Source: Brachionus koreanus
Taxonomy: Eukaryota; Rotifera; Eurotatoria; Ploima; Brachionidae
DNA: 57,978 nucleotides
Assembly: GCA_016987375.1 (NCBI GenBank)
Contig: PJRA01000519.1
Coordinates: 1,574,809 to 1,632,786 of the forward strand
Direction of reading: 5' to 3'
Part shown: piece by piece, positions 33,521 through 44,810 of the stretch
How the letters are laid out: the number at the start of each line of letters is the position of its first letter
How positions within the stretch are numbered: position 1 is the stretch's first letter
Notes under the pieces: model-generated
Databases searched by the model: none
What the model was told of the DNA's origin: nothing
Seen by the model: the letters and a program-made list of their open reading frames with translations, nothing else
Made by a program: the position numbers and the translations under genes

Positions 33521-34770
33521 AAAATTAAGAGAAAAAAATTAATTTACCAAAATTTTCTTAAATAAAAAAAAAATAAAATAAAAATATATTTAGAGTCAAC
33601 TTTATGTTTAAAGCAAAATTCTACTATATTTAATATAAAAAATCGATACTGACCTCTACAAAAGATTTTGATACTAAATATATCTTAAAAGAAAACATAT
33701 CTTAGAAGAAGATAAAATAAATTGTTTTTTTAAATAGACTCTACTTTATTTATCATAAAAAATCGAAGCTGGTTTTAATTTTTGGAATTATTTCAAAAAA
33801 CATTTAATTTTTTCTTTAATTCGATATTCATTCCAGAGTTTTTTAAAAAATCTTTTTATTTAAGAGTAGGGTTAGGGTTATTAGATATTTTTTTAACATC
33901 ACGTTTTTATTTAAAAAATGTAATCACTACAATAAAAACATCCGCTTTCTTTTGTTGGAGATATTCTATAAATGCTTTTTATTTTTTCTTTAATTCTTCA
34001 AAAAGATCCTTTCGAAGTTTTTTAAAAGTTTACAATACTTTAACGATAAAAAGACAATAAAAGAAAAATGTTAATGAATCTTTAAAAAAAAAATCTAACA
34101 AACGAATAAACATTAAAAATCGAAGTATTCTCTATATATGTCCTTTTATCTGATAGTAAACTTTCTCGAAAAGAAAAAACTGAATTAGCTTAAAAAAACT
34201 AATTCGATGTAAAATATTTTTTATAAAATAAATTTTTTCTTCTTTAACACATTAAAATTTTTTTAAATTCCTTACTTGGTTGCAATTAAAAAGTTAACTT
34301 TATTTTATAAATAAAATCTATATAACATCTTTGCTTAAATGTGATCCTAATGTGGGGAGATATTGATGAATTTGAGTCAATAAACAAAATATAAATAAAA
34401 TATTGAAACTTTAAGAAGATATTAATGTTATCTTTAAATTATAGAAATAAAATTAATTTATTAAAAAATTAATTTAAATTTCCATTAAAAAAAAAAAAAC
34501 TCTAAAAATTGTATCAATATCGAATATTGGAAAAATTTAGATCAAATGAAGAACCATTAGTTGATAAAAGGCATAAATTATTTTAACTATAAAAATCAAT
34601 TGAAGATTTTATTCTAATTTAAATAAATTTTTTTGATTTTAAATAATTTTAAAATTTTAAAAGTTTTTCATTTAATATAAAGAGTTTATTGTAGATTTTT
34701 TATTTTTTTCTGGCATATAAACAAAAAAATAAAAAAGTTGAAATAATTAAAACAAAAGTGGTCACAAAAA
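33521..34770. other. AT-rich spacer with two telomere-like units
   Basis: No gene supported. GTAGGGTTAGGGTTA at about 33866-33880 holds two TTAGGG units, too few to mean much. Confidence 0.45.
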
Positions 34771-34774
34771 AAAA

Positions 34775-35176
34775 TTATTTAAAAAAATCCAAAAATTCCA
34801 ACATCTGTAAATAATCCTTTAAAAAATAATTTAAGAACAGACCACCACAATGCCCTTCAATTTTAAGAGCAATCCTAATGGCAATATCCGAGATTGTAAC
34901 TAGGATTGCTCTTAAAATTGAAGGGCTTCTTGAACAAAAGTTTGTAAAAAAAAGTACAAATAAACTATAATCTTTAAATAGTAAGCATTTTTTATATGCT
35001 ATTTCTTGTTCAACATAGTTTACATAAGCTCCTTCCCCAAACAAAATACAAAACAAAATAAAAATGGAAACCACTAATGACATTATACATTTTGTGAGAG
35101 AAAAATATTTTTTCTTATCAAGATTGACGTCTTTAATTGGGATCTTTTTTGTAAAAGTCCTCCGATCATTATCCAT
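34775..35176 (-). CDS. hypothetical single-pass membrane protein
   Basis: Uninterrupted 133-residue frame. Residues 1-30 are charged (MDNDRRTFTKK...). Residues about 31-47 (IMSLVVSIFILFCILFG) form a membrane helix, so type II or signal-anchor topology is likely, as in the two larger membrane proteins of this window. After residue 80 the sequence runs through a perfect DNA hairpin at 34852-34926 that dictates much of the peptide, so the true gene may be only a first exon ending before it. No homologue was recognised. In DNA this AT-rich a frame of this length could also arise by chance. Confidence 0.35.
   Translation of the reverse strand: MDNDRRTFTKKIPIKDVNLDKKKYFSLTKCIMSLVVSIFILFCILFGEGAYVNYVEQEIAYKKCLLFKDYSLFVLFFTNFCSRSPSILRAILVTISDIAIRIALKIEGHCGGLFLNYFLKDYLQMLEFLDFFK
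34852..34926. repeat. 26-bp perfect inverted repeat
   Basis: Arms 34852-34877 and 34901-34926 are exact inverse complements around a 23-nt loop. The arms contain GCCCTTCAATTTTAAGAGC, so this is not simple A/T symmetry. Origin unknown. Confidence 0.9.
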
Positions 35177-35179
35177 ACC

Positions 35180-35855
35180 ACCTTTATTTTTTCTTGATTT
35201 ATACTCTTAATAAATCCTTTTTTGAACCAATCGTAAAAAAAAAAAAACTTAATAATAAAGCAAAATAGGTTTAATACCGTTAGATCTTATAAATGACACA
35301 TTATCATTGATATTTAAATTCATCTTAAAGCTAGAAGATATTTTTAAGTTTGAAAACTGATCAATATCAATTTAATTTATGTTTAATTTTAAAAAAAATG
35401 CTTTGTCCGCGTTTGGATTGTATTGTTCATTTTAAATAGGAAAACAATTTCAGCTGAAATTGTAATTTTTACCAAATTTAAGTAGCAATTATGGTGTGGT
35501 AAATAATTATTTAAATTAGAAGTAGATGTCTCTTTATGATGTCTTTTTGCATCTTTTATTTTAATTTTATAAAAAAAATATTATTTTTTTCTAATTTTGA
35601 ATTAACTTTAGTTCCAACACGAAAAAAAAGTATCAAAAATAAAGAGTTTTTTTTCAAAAAATAAAAACTAATGAGTGAAATTATTTATTTAAGGTAAATA
35701 TATAGGAAATTTTTGATTTACTGTAAATAAAAAAAAAGAAATTTAATTTTGCTTATTTATGCTAAAAAACATGTCAATTTTATTAAAATTTACATGTTTT
35801 AGCTAAATTCTAATTTTAAAATTATTATTCAAAAAATACTCAAAGTCTTAGCTCT
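35180..35855. other. AT-rich spacer, no gene seen
   Basis: No coding signal, RNA gene or repeat recognised before the integrase pseudogene. Confidence 0.5.
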
Positions 35856-35858
35856 TAA

Positions 35859-37512
35859 ATGGAATCGGCGTCTGACTCTTATAAACAGCATAATTCATCC
35901 TTTTACAAGAAAATCGAAAAAATAAGAGAAGAGTCTCGTTAGGTACATATACACTACACTCGCGATGAAGTTCAATTAAAAATCCGGATTTTAATCGAAT
36001 CGAAAAACAACCCAAAAACGAAACAAGCCAAAGACTATAACCATTTAAGAAATTTCCAATTGTTCGAAATCAGTGGTGTTAATAGATTAAGTCGTAAAAT
36101 GCAAAATAATGACAATCAAGTTTATCTCGTTATAGCGTACGAAGATTTATTTGATGAAATACGAACTTTTCATACAAATACTGGACATTGTGGCGTAAAC
36201 AAAATGGTACAAATATACAATAAACGATTCGACAATATACATCAAAAGTTTTTAACTATTTACAATCAACTGTGTCACGGATGTCAATTAAAACGATGTA
36301 AAACTGGAAGTAAGAAAGTTGTGGTCAAGCCGATTATATCGAACTATTTTATGAACCGTGGACAATTGGATCTAGAAGACTTTTAGTCTATGCCCGATGG
36401 GATTTGGAAGTGGTTAATGCATTATCAAGACCACCACAACTAGTTATCTCATCTGAATCCATTAACTTCAAAATGTGCTAGAGAAGTTGCTCTACGTCTA
36501 ATAGATATTTTTACATTATTTGGGGCTCCATTTATTTTACAAATGGATAACGGTCGAGAGTTCGTGGCCGAGGTTATCAAAGAGCTAATAAAAATTTGGT
36601 CAAAAATGATTATTGTTCATGGTAAACCATGACATCCTCAGTCACAAGGATCAGTCGAACGAGCTAATGCAGATGTCAAGGACATGTAACGATTATGGAT
36701 GCGAGAAAATAGTTCGACAAATTGGGCATTAAATTTAAAATTTGTACAATTACAAAAAAATACCATGTTTCATTCGACTATTGGCTGTACACCTTACTTT
36801 TCTACTTTCGGATAAGAAATTCATGTTGGATTAGAATCAACATTCAATCCTAAAGATATTTTAGATAATTTAAGCACTGAAGAAGAACTTAACAGCAGGT
36901 TACAGGTAAATTTCAATTGTTTTAATTCAATTTATTTTTACAGGTGAGAATTATATTATTAATTTTATTACTAATTTTTAGTCATTAGCGAATAAAGTTA
37001 TTCAAATTCAAGAAAATATTGACAATGGAAAAGACTATTATGAAGCTTACTGTATAGGTCCACAATCGCCTCCTTTTGGTTCATATTCGATGTTTGATGA
37101 ACCTAAAAGAAAAGAGAGAGATAATGCTGAGGACAGTTTTGAAAAAGTAGAAGAGCCTATCCCTAAATTTAAGTTTGAGTTAATTGTTATTAAAATAGCA
37201 GATTTAGAAGCAGGCTGTTCAGAGAATTTACAGAATTGTGCTGAAAAAATGTTAAACCAGCATATTCATAAGTAAGGTGAAGCAAAAATAGGTGACACTG
37301 TACAAATGCCTATACCAGATGTGGATAGGAGCCAAAGGGATTTGATAAATATTTTCGCTTATATATTAGAAATTAATAAAGGTTACAAAACTTATCGGGT
37401 ATTAAAGTTTAATTTCTCTGGAAAATGTGGAAAAATTGTAGTTGTAAAAAAAACAATGTATTGTGTAATTCTAAGTGTAATAGCAAATTTAAATTGTATA
37501 TGGAAAAAATAA
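35859..37512 (+). pseudogene. KRBA2/SCAND3-like integrase pseudogene
   Basis: One reading frame from ATG 35859 to 36905, then a 76-nt phase-0 GT-AG intron (36906-36981). Domains in order: YTRDEVQLKI, a zinc-binding HHCC region (HTNTGHCGVNKM and CHGCQ), and the integrase core with RGQLDLEDF (first Asp), LQMDNGREF (second Asp), HPQSQGSVERAN (catalytic Glu) and ST.GCTPYFSTFG. After the intron, VQMPIPDVDRSQRDLINI resembles the C-terminal part of KRBA2-like proteins. Nonsense codons occur near 35943, 36384, 36441, 36631, 36688 and 36814, and at 37273. There is no frameshift before the intron. The source is probably a Ginger- or gypsy-derived transposon. No terminal repeats found. Confidence 0.8.
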
Positions 37513-38485
37513 CTTTTTTTACTTGTTTTTTAACTTTTATTTTTTGTCCTTTTTTATTTAACATAATTTGATTTGAATTTAGCTAAAATTGTATTTTTTT
37601 ATTGAATAAACAAAATAAATATGACATTTTTTTAAGCCAAAAACAAAAATGTTTTTTACTTCTAGATTTAAATTACCAACCAATAATGTTGTCTACTAGG
37701 TTTTGGTCAGTTAATCTTGAACCATGTGGTCTGTTGATTAATTTTAGACCAAAGGAAAGTGTCTCATTTCCATGAAAAATAGCCCCCAATTTTATTTCCA
37801 ACTAATAAAAATTTGACTCAATATTTAAGATTTTTGAATTCCTTGATAAAAAACACACCGACTAAACAAAAAAATTATCAAATTTTTGTTTTATTTTTTT
37901 CCACATTTTGCTCAAAAATGAATAAAAAATAAAAAAAAGAAATAGATTTTAATAATTTGACTTAATTTTTAATAAAAAGTCACAGCAAATCTATTAGAAT
38001 ATTTTTTCTAAAATTTTTATGTTTTAATTTTTAAATAAAATAATTAAATTATTAATTTAACTTAAATTTGACTTAGCATTGCTCTTTGAGAAATAAACTA
38101 AAAGCTTACAGAGTTTCACCTTAAAACTTGCATAAGAGTAAAAAATTAATAAAAATAAAAACTTTAAATAATAAGGAAACTAATATCGCTAAATCCAACG
38201 AGGAAACTACAGATAAGAAAACCTACCTATGCCATAAATAATGTAAGGGGTGCAATATACGGCTAAATCGTATTTAAAAAAATCAATTTTTTATGATCAA
38301 ATCAAATAATTTATTAGAGCTGCTAAATAGTTCTAATAAGTTAAAGAATTTATTGAAAATAAATGATTGGATTTGTAAAAAATGTGTCTCTGGTGTAAAT
38401 TATGAGAAAAAAAATGACAAGTGAAATATTGAATAACGAAGATAATTGCAAAAATGACTAAGGAGTGGAGCCACAAATCGAAACT
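37513..38485. other. AT-rich spacer, no gene seen
   Basis: Nothing recognised after the integrase remnant. Confidence 0.5.
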
Positions 38486-38489
38486 GAAC

Positions 38490-39350
38490 TTCAATTGGGA
38501 ACCGATTCGCAATTGGAAGCCAAACTTAAGGCCAAAAAAATATTGACAAAAAACGGAAAGCTTAAAATTGGTTTAAAAAGAGCCTAACTTTTCGTCGCAT
38601 AAGCGGTGTTTGATTCGCAAAAAGTTAAAAAATGGAAAAACTAAAAACCTTAAATGCTGAGTGTGTAATAGATTTATATGTTCAAACAAATGTTTTTGTT
38701 CAACCTAGTAGTAGTTTTTTTTTTAATCATTTAAATAATTATGGTTTGATTAGAAAAGAAGAACTAAAATAAAATTATTCGGTATACTAATGAAATAAAC
38801 CTTGATGCTGAAAATATTAAAAAGCTTTTTAAATCTTTTCGAGCAAAATTTATCAATTCATCCATTTTTTATGTTTTCGGATCTTAAGCAAGTTGATTAC
38901 GAACTTTCTTTACGAATTCCTCGGTTTAATATCAATGAATTTAAAGAAATTGCATCTATGTTAAAAAATATGAAAAATAATAATAAAAGAACAAAAAATC
39001 AGGCATTATAAGTATACTTTTTTTGGCTTAAAACTGGCTTAGATCAAGATAGCATAGTTCCATGCTTGCAATTAAAAAGAAGAAAAGAAGTTCATCGTTA
39101 TATAAATCAGTGTATAAATTCACTTCAGCAGGTTTTGGTCTCAGATTATCTAGAAAATCAACCAAGAGATTTTTTACTTACTCAAAGCACCTAAATAGCA
39201 GGCTCTTTGTTCAAAACAAAAGATGACCGAAAGTTGTTCTCTAAATTACTACAACACCGACTCTAGCCAACTTATGTGTCTATAGTTTCACAGTGCAATA
39301 CTTTGATCTCATGCGTATAGCAAGTACTAGTATTTAAAAACACTGTGTAA
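38490..39350 (+). pseudogene. N-terminal remnant of a Harbinger-like transposase
   Basis: Frame 38802-39011 (FSDLKQVDYELSLRIPRFN), continuing past a stop into YFFWLKTGLDQDSIVPCLQL, VHRYINQCINSLQQVLVSDYLENQPRDFLLTQST and SLFKTKDDRKLFS. This is the helical region that precedes the DDE core in DDE_Tnp_4-type transposases (compare the region near 32150 on the other strand). The catalytic core that should follow is absent after about 39300. Upstream scraps (38490-38800) are in broken frames. A different copy from the one at 30-32.6 kb. Confidence 0.5.
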
Positions 39351-39529
39351 AGGAAAATCAGTCAGCTCGCCTTCTATCCTGTTGTAATTCACATTTTTTT
39401 TCTTTATTATTTTCTTTTAGTTATTTTTCTTAATTTTGTATTAGGCTAGAAGTCTAGAAGAGAAGGCTAGAATTATTTGTAGGCTAGAAGAGGCCATTTG
39501 TTATAGGTTAATAAATAAATATCCTATCT

Positions 39530-39700
39530 GGAAAATAGTAAATTTGTGTAAATTTACGTAAAAAATGGTAATTTGACTATTTTTTACGTTAAACAAGATT
39601 TGTCAAAATTGGTAAATTAACTTTAATTTAGACAAATTTACGTAAAATTGAGTTAGTTTACCATTTTATACGTCAATTTATGTTAACTTCAAAAATGCCA
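39530..39700. repeat. GTAAATTTACG-rich stretch, possible transposon end
   Basis: Repeated GTAAATTTACGTAAAA-type words in both orientations, similar in style to the arms of the 19489-20258 element (GGTAAAATTACG, TTTTTACGC). It lies just outside the left arm of the foldback element. Could be a related terminal fragment. Confidence 0.3.
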
Positions 39701-40720
39701 AAAAAACTTTAAAGAGGAATACAGGATTTAAAAAAAAAATTAAATTTTGTTCCGTTAGATAACAATTTGAAAAACAAAAAACATTTTAACTGACAAATTT
39801 AACTTAACAATAAATTCGTTTTAAACATTATCGTATAATGAATCTTTGTTAAAAAATCTAATGTAATTTATTTGTGAACTTATTTCAATATTTAATTAGT
39901 TATCATTATATAAGGTTATTATAAGTAGTCATTTTTATTTAATTTGTAAGTTTTCTTTTATTTTAAATTATTCTATTTACATTCAAAAGGAATCTACTTA
40001 AGTTTCCATTTAACTACATAAAAAGGTAAAAAATTAAGTTTTGACAAGCCACTATTTACAATATTGATATTTCCGATTTTTTAATATGTAAAGATGGTTG
40101 ATTATAAGATTAGTTTTTTTATTTATTCATAAGATCATATATTTAAGAGAATTTCGTGTCATAGATGCCTTTAAAATCGGCTAACTGAAGTCTATAAAAA
40201 AATATTCATTTTTTATATTCATTCCTTTGTCAAGATTACTTTTTTGTGAATTTAAATATTAAGTTAATCTAATTTGCATAAAAAAATTGAATTTCTTTTT
40301 AGCCAATATATTTCTTAATATGATGAAATATTAAAATGTAGCAAATCTTGACTAACCGACTCGATAAAATACTATTTTTATTTAATAGAATATTGTATAT
40401 TGAATAATCTTAATCATTTTTTTTTATATAACAAACTGAATTTTTTAATTAATTGTCCATTATTCTTATTTCAATTTGTCCATGGAACTTAAACTTTAAT
40501 TAAATAAAAAAAAAAAATTAAATCAACATTACAATTTTTGTATATTAGATTCATTTTCATATTTAGCTTTAGTTTTTCGATTTTTAGCTTAATTTTTGTT
40601 GCTTTTTTTCAGAAAAACTTCAATTAAAAAACCACATAGGTTTTCCTTTTTAACCTTAAAACATTACTTACCAAATCAATATTTCCTTAATATTTACCTG
40701 AATTAGATAAGGACTTCAAT

Positions 40721-41110
40721 GGCCTGGAAACAATTCAGTGTCATGCAATCGTAAATTAAGGCGGTTCAGAGGCGACTTAATCCAACTTTTTAAAACTATT
40801 AACAGATATGAAACTATCAATTTTGAAAACGGTATTAATTTTTCTTAAAATTACTCTTACAAATTAATAAGACATAGCAAGTGTATTGTTAGAGAAGATG
40901 CGAAAAATTGTATGCAACGATATCATTTTTTGATAAACCGAATAGTTAATGTTTGGAATAGTCTTCCTCAGTATATCATCAAATCTGGATCAATTAATTA
41001 CTTCAAAATTAACTTGGACAAATAGCTGAGGAAACAGTCTAATTTACTGCCATAGCTTCGAAGAAGCTTAACCCGAAAGGGTCGCAGTATTAACTACTAC
41101 TACTACTACT
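40721..41110 (+). mobile_element. CR1-like LINE 3' fragment inside the foldback element
   Basis: Encodes the reverse transcriptase C-terminus in one frame with a stop near 40848: RRFRGDLIQLFKTINRYE (partly reconstructed across a shift), RHSKCIVREDAKNCMQRYHFL, NRIVNVWNSLPQYIIKSGS and a TAG at 41024. The 3' UTR contains GTCGCAG and ends in (TAC)n at 41093-41110, as in the LINE at 2.5-5.0 kb. Sequence right after the tail (41111-41158) resembles 40538-40588. Confidence 0.8.
41093..41110 (+). repeat. (TAC)n LINE tail
   Basis: Six TAC units closing the LINE fragment. Confidence 0.85.
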
Positions 41111-41464
41111 TGTATTTTCGATTCATTTTTATATTGAGTTATAGTTTTTCGATTTTTTATTATACCTTTTTATGTAGTTAAATGGACACTTTAGTAGATT
41201 CCTTTTGAATGTAAATAGAATAATTTAAAATAAAAGAAAACTTACAAATTAAATAAAAATGACTACTTATAATGACCTTATATAATGATTACTAATTAAA
41301 TATTGAAATAAGTTCACAAATAAATAACATTAGATTTTTTAACAAAGATTCATTATACGATAATGTTTAAAACGAATTTATTGTTAAGTTAAATTTGTCA
41401 GTTAAAATGTTTTTTTTTTTCAAATTGTTATCTAACGGAACAAAATTTAATTTTTTTTTTAAAT

Positions 41465-42679
41465 AATTTGAAAATTTTATTCTTATAATTTTTGCAACTT
41501 TGTCTGATAAGTCGTGAATTAAAAGTTTCTTATCCTAAGAGCTTTTTACCATCAAGAAATAAAAGTCTATTTTAATGCTTCATTCTATATATTTTTTACT
41601 TTATACTATATTTAAGTATATAAAAAAACTTATATCTGAATTCAAGTGCAAAAAAAAATCAATAAAATGTTTAAACAGAAACTCTAAAGCTCTTCAGGCA
41701 TCTCTTGTTAATTTCATTAAAGGATATTTACAATTTTATTTGTTTTTTTTCTAAAAAATTGACAAAAATATGAGTTAAAATTTTAAATAATTTAGTAGAA
41801 GAGAACAATACAAAAAAATGGTCTTGAGTCATCAGCCAAAGTTTCAAAAATTATAAGAATAAAATTTAGAATTACAATTAGTGCTAGTGTGATAACAAAA
41901 TATCGCTATGAATTAGGTAAAAAAACTTTAATCTTAAACACGAAGAGTCAATTGAAAGCACTTAGCTGAGTTATTTGTTAGGTTGATAAATTTTTGCTTT
42001 GTTTTTTTTCTTTCTTGTATGTGAAATTGATAAACATATATATTTCTTCAATCAAAATTAGTTTCTGATGGACAATTTAGTGACGAGGAATTATTTTCTG
42101 ATGCACGACTCAGTTATGATATGAGTCTCTCAACCCTTTATTTTTTTTATTTTTGATAAAAACAAAAACTTCAGTTTTAAATGGATTTAAATGAGCAACC
42201 TGGGAAATCAAACTCTCTTTCATCAAGGAAATCTATTGGTCCCGCTAAATTTTGAAAATAGATATTCGATCTCTTTATAGAAAGGAAATTATGAATATTG
42301 TCGAATTTTTAACATTGGAAAAAAAATTTTCAACAGTTTAAGTCTTTAATGAAAGTTTTTTTTTTGTTTTATAATTTTTATTTTAGATTTCTTTTTTTAT
42401 TTTAAAATTCTTAATATAAAGAGGATTGAAATTTTCTATTGATGAGAAAGAAATAAATGAACTCTCCAGAACACAAGAATTGAATTTTTGGGTTCAATTT
42501 GATGGGAAAAAAACTTTCAATGTAAAAGTATACAATTCTGGAGCCATTTGTGATATCTTATGACTTAAAAATTAAGAACTTGAAGAAGAAGTAAAATAAA
42601 GATTTTTAAAAATAAATTTAATTGAGTTTATAAGGTTTCATCAATTTATAGTGATAAAAGAACATTTTCATCATATAAT
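41465..42679. other. AT-rich spacer with a 45-bp-arm inverted repeat
   Basis: About 41475-41520 and 41825-41872 are inverse complements with a few mismatches (AATTTTATTCTTATAATTTTTG and its inverse), 350 bp apart, so possibly a small MITE. No gene seen. Confidence 0.5.
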
Positions 42680-42690
42680 GATTTTATTAC
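42680..42690 (+). repeat. target-site duplication, left (GATTTTATTAC)
   Basis: Eleven bases repeated exactly at 42999-43009, directly after the poly(A) of the SINE. Confidence 0.85.
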
Positions 42691-42998
42691 TGAAAATTTT
42701 ACCCAGTCGAAACCGGTCCCCCATTTTTTTGATGAAAGGGGTTTAAACATGCGCCCCGTATTGCAGAGACATTTTGAAGATTTTTCCACCCTCAGCGGGT
42801 TTTGAACCCTCCACCCTCTGCTTGCATGACTAACACACAAACCACTCGGCTATACGGGCTAAAATTATCAGTGTAGATGATCAACTCGATGCAGTAGCCT
42901 CTGTGTCAGATCGGAGCTGTTTCTCATAAAGGTACTTGAAAAGGAGATGAGCTCCTCCCCATTATCCACTAGGATAGAATAGGGTCAAAAAAAAAAAA
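42691..42998 (+). mobile_element. tRNA-derived SINE copy with inverted 5' half
   Basis: Order on the plus strand: the tRNA head and body inverted (42691-42859; B-box complement at 42797-42809, A-box complement at 42842-42852), the 3' module in direct orientation (42860-42986, GTAGATGATCAACTCG to GAATAGGGTC), poly(A) of 12 (42987-42998) and the 11-bp target duplication. In the 5.7-kb copy, head and 3' module share one orientation, so here the 5' half was flipped on insertion. The sequence AAAATT-TCAG occurs at both ends of the inverted part. Minus-strand open frames here do not encode a protein. Confidence 0.85.
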
Positions 42999-43009
42999 GA
43001 TTTTATTAC
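42999..43009 (+). repeat. target-site duplication, right (GATTTTATTAC)
   Basis: Second copy of 42680-42690. Confidence 0.85.
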
Positions 43010-44810
43010 AGTAATTTCTCTGATTTTTAAAATAATTTGATTTTGTAAATGTTCTTGAGATGAGCTTGAACGAGAAAGAATCAAAAACTGTGAATTGAAA
43101 TGTAGGAAACTTTTAAATAAAAAAAGGATACAAATTGGATGAATAGCTCAATTTTGTGATTGTTAGTTTTCAATTTAATTTTAATAAAAGTTGAACATTT
43201 ATATTTTAAGTAAATGATATTGAACTTCCACCGTTTCCAATAGATGATTCAATATATTCAAAGTGCAGTGTTGACTTTGACTTCAGGACTAAAACTTTCG
43301 TCACAGTCGTTCAAAATCAGACTAAAGAATGAATAAAATCAGTTGACGAAACACAAAAACTAACAGAAATTCATCAAGATCCATTAATGGAAACCAATGA
43401 TGAAAATCCAACAAATTCTAAGAAATCATCGAAATCGATCACAAAATTAAATGCTTCAATGAATTCCTCTAAAGTATGCTTATCTTTTAATTAACATTGA
43501 CATTTTTTCTGGTTTAAACTTAATAGTAACTGTTATAAACAAGTCTTCAAAAATAAAGTAAAAGTTTTTATTTTAATTTTTTTAGGACTATTTCAGAATT
43601 TGTTCATCCGGATAATATTTACTTTGACTTTGATAAAATCATTGTTTACAGAACAAATGGTGAAAAAAGAAGCAAAAATTAAAAAGTCAAAAATTGAAGG
43701 GACTGATTTTAAGCCGTTTGATTATTTAGAAAAATAATTTTTTTAGTACTTGAGAAAATCTTTCAATGATTAGCCCTGAATTTCAAGATGAGAGACTGGA
43801 GCGTCCACCAAAAGAAGGAAGCGGTTTGTCCACTCTTCCGATATGGCTGATAAGAAGGAAATATTACATTTTTTAAAAAAAATTTTCAAATCTGAGTTAA
43901 AACTAGAAGGACTCTATTTGTATTTGAAAAGGAAACGAAATTCTAATGAAATAAAAACAGAAGTTCAAAAAGACTTGAAAATTCAACTGATATTTCTGGG
44001 AGCAAAAAAGCATCACAAAAAAGAAAAGAAATCTTTTCGATTGGTTTAATTTAATAAAAACAATCTGTAATGGAAAGAGAAGGAAATTAATGTCGACTGC
44101 TAATAAATTGCTATTGTGTGAATTGTTTTTTTTAAATTGAAGTAAACTATTTTAGTATGTCAAAGAAAAACAGGCTTTCGAAAAAATTTTGGAACGGCAC
44201 TCTCATATGCCTAAAATGCAATAATTCTTTAAAAGCTTATAAAAAAAAAGAACCAAAAAATGGTGAATCTTGTAAAATGATTTTCGTAATAAATCAAGTT
44301 TTTGTCATACACCTGTAAGTTCGTCAATTTTAAAATCAAGTTTATGTGAAAAAGAGAGACAAGAAGTTCAATTACAAGTCTGTTCCAATGGCCCTATAAA
44401 TTTCCGATCAGAGGCTGATTATTTTGGTAAAAAGAGTTTTATTAGGTAAACTTTATATAGTAATTTTTTTTCTAATTACAGATGAATTAAAAAACAAGCA
44501 GATCAGCAACGCAAATATTAGAAAAATGAAAAGTCAATTTAGACACATGTTTCAGTTAGATAATGACTTTCGAATTGATTCAGACGTAGCAAAACTTGTT
44601 TTTGATGTGCTGATACTTAAATCATCTAAGTCTCTCATAGAAGGATATGTTCAAGAAATTGTTTCGAATCCATTAGGAGTTTTATTGTTATCTGATATTC
44701 AAGTAAAAAAAATATTTTTTAAATAAATTGCTTATTAAAATTATTGAATTTTAAGATAATGATTAGCGAAAAACACTCAGTGTGGTATTTTGATGTAACT
44801 TGAAATTAAA

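Larger units (their letters stand above)
39726..41464. mobile_element. 1.7-kb foldback element with 303-bp inverted arms
   Basis: The left arm 39726-40028 and right arm 41162-41464 are inverse complements at roughly 95%, beginning ATTTAAAAAAAAAATTAAAT and continuing GTTCCGTTAGATAACAATTTG. The ends are A/T runs, so any target duplication is hard to see. The interior (40029-41161) has no transposase but contains a LINE 3' fragment. A non-autonomous foldback or very long-TIR DNA transposon. The high arm similarity suggests recent formation or arm-to-arm gene conversion. Confidence 0.85.

Noticed and set aside
33866..33880. Telomere repeat or chromosome end
   Set aside because: Only two TTAGGG units in otherwise ordinary sequence.
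35859..36905. Alternative genetic code, because of in-frame stops without frameshifts
   Set aside because: All three stop codons appear inside the frame at positions of different expected residues, while the intact genes in the window use stops normally; point decay is simpler.
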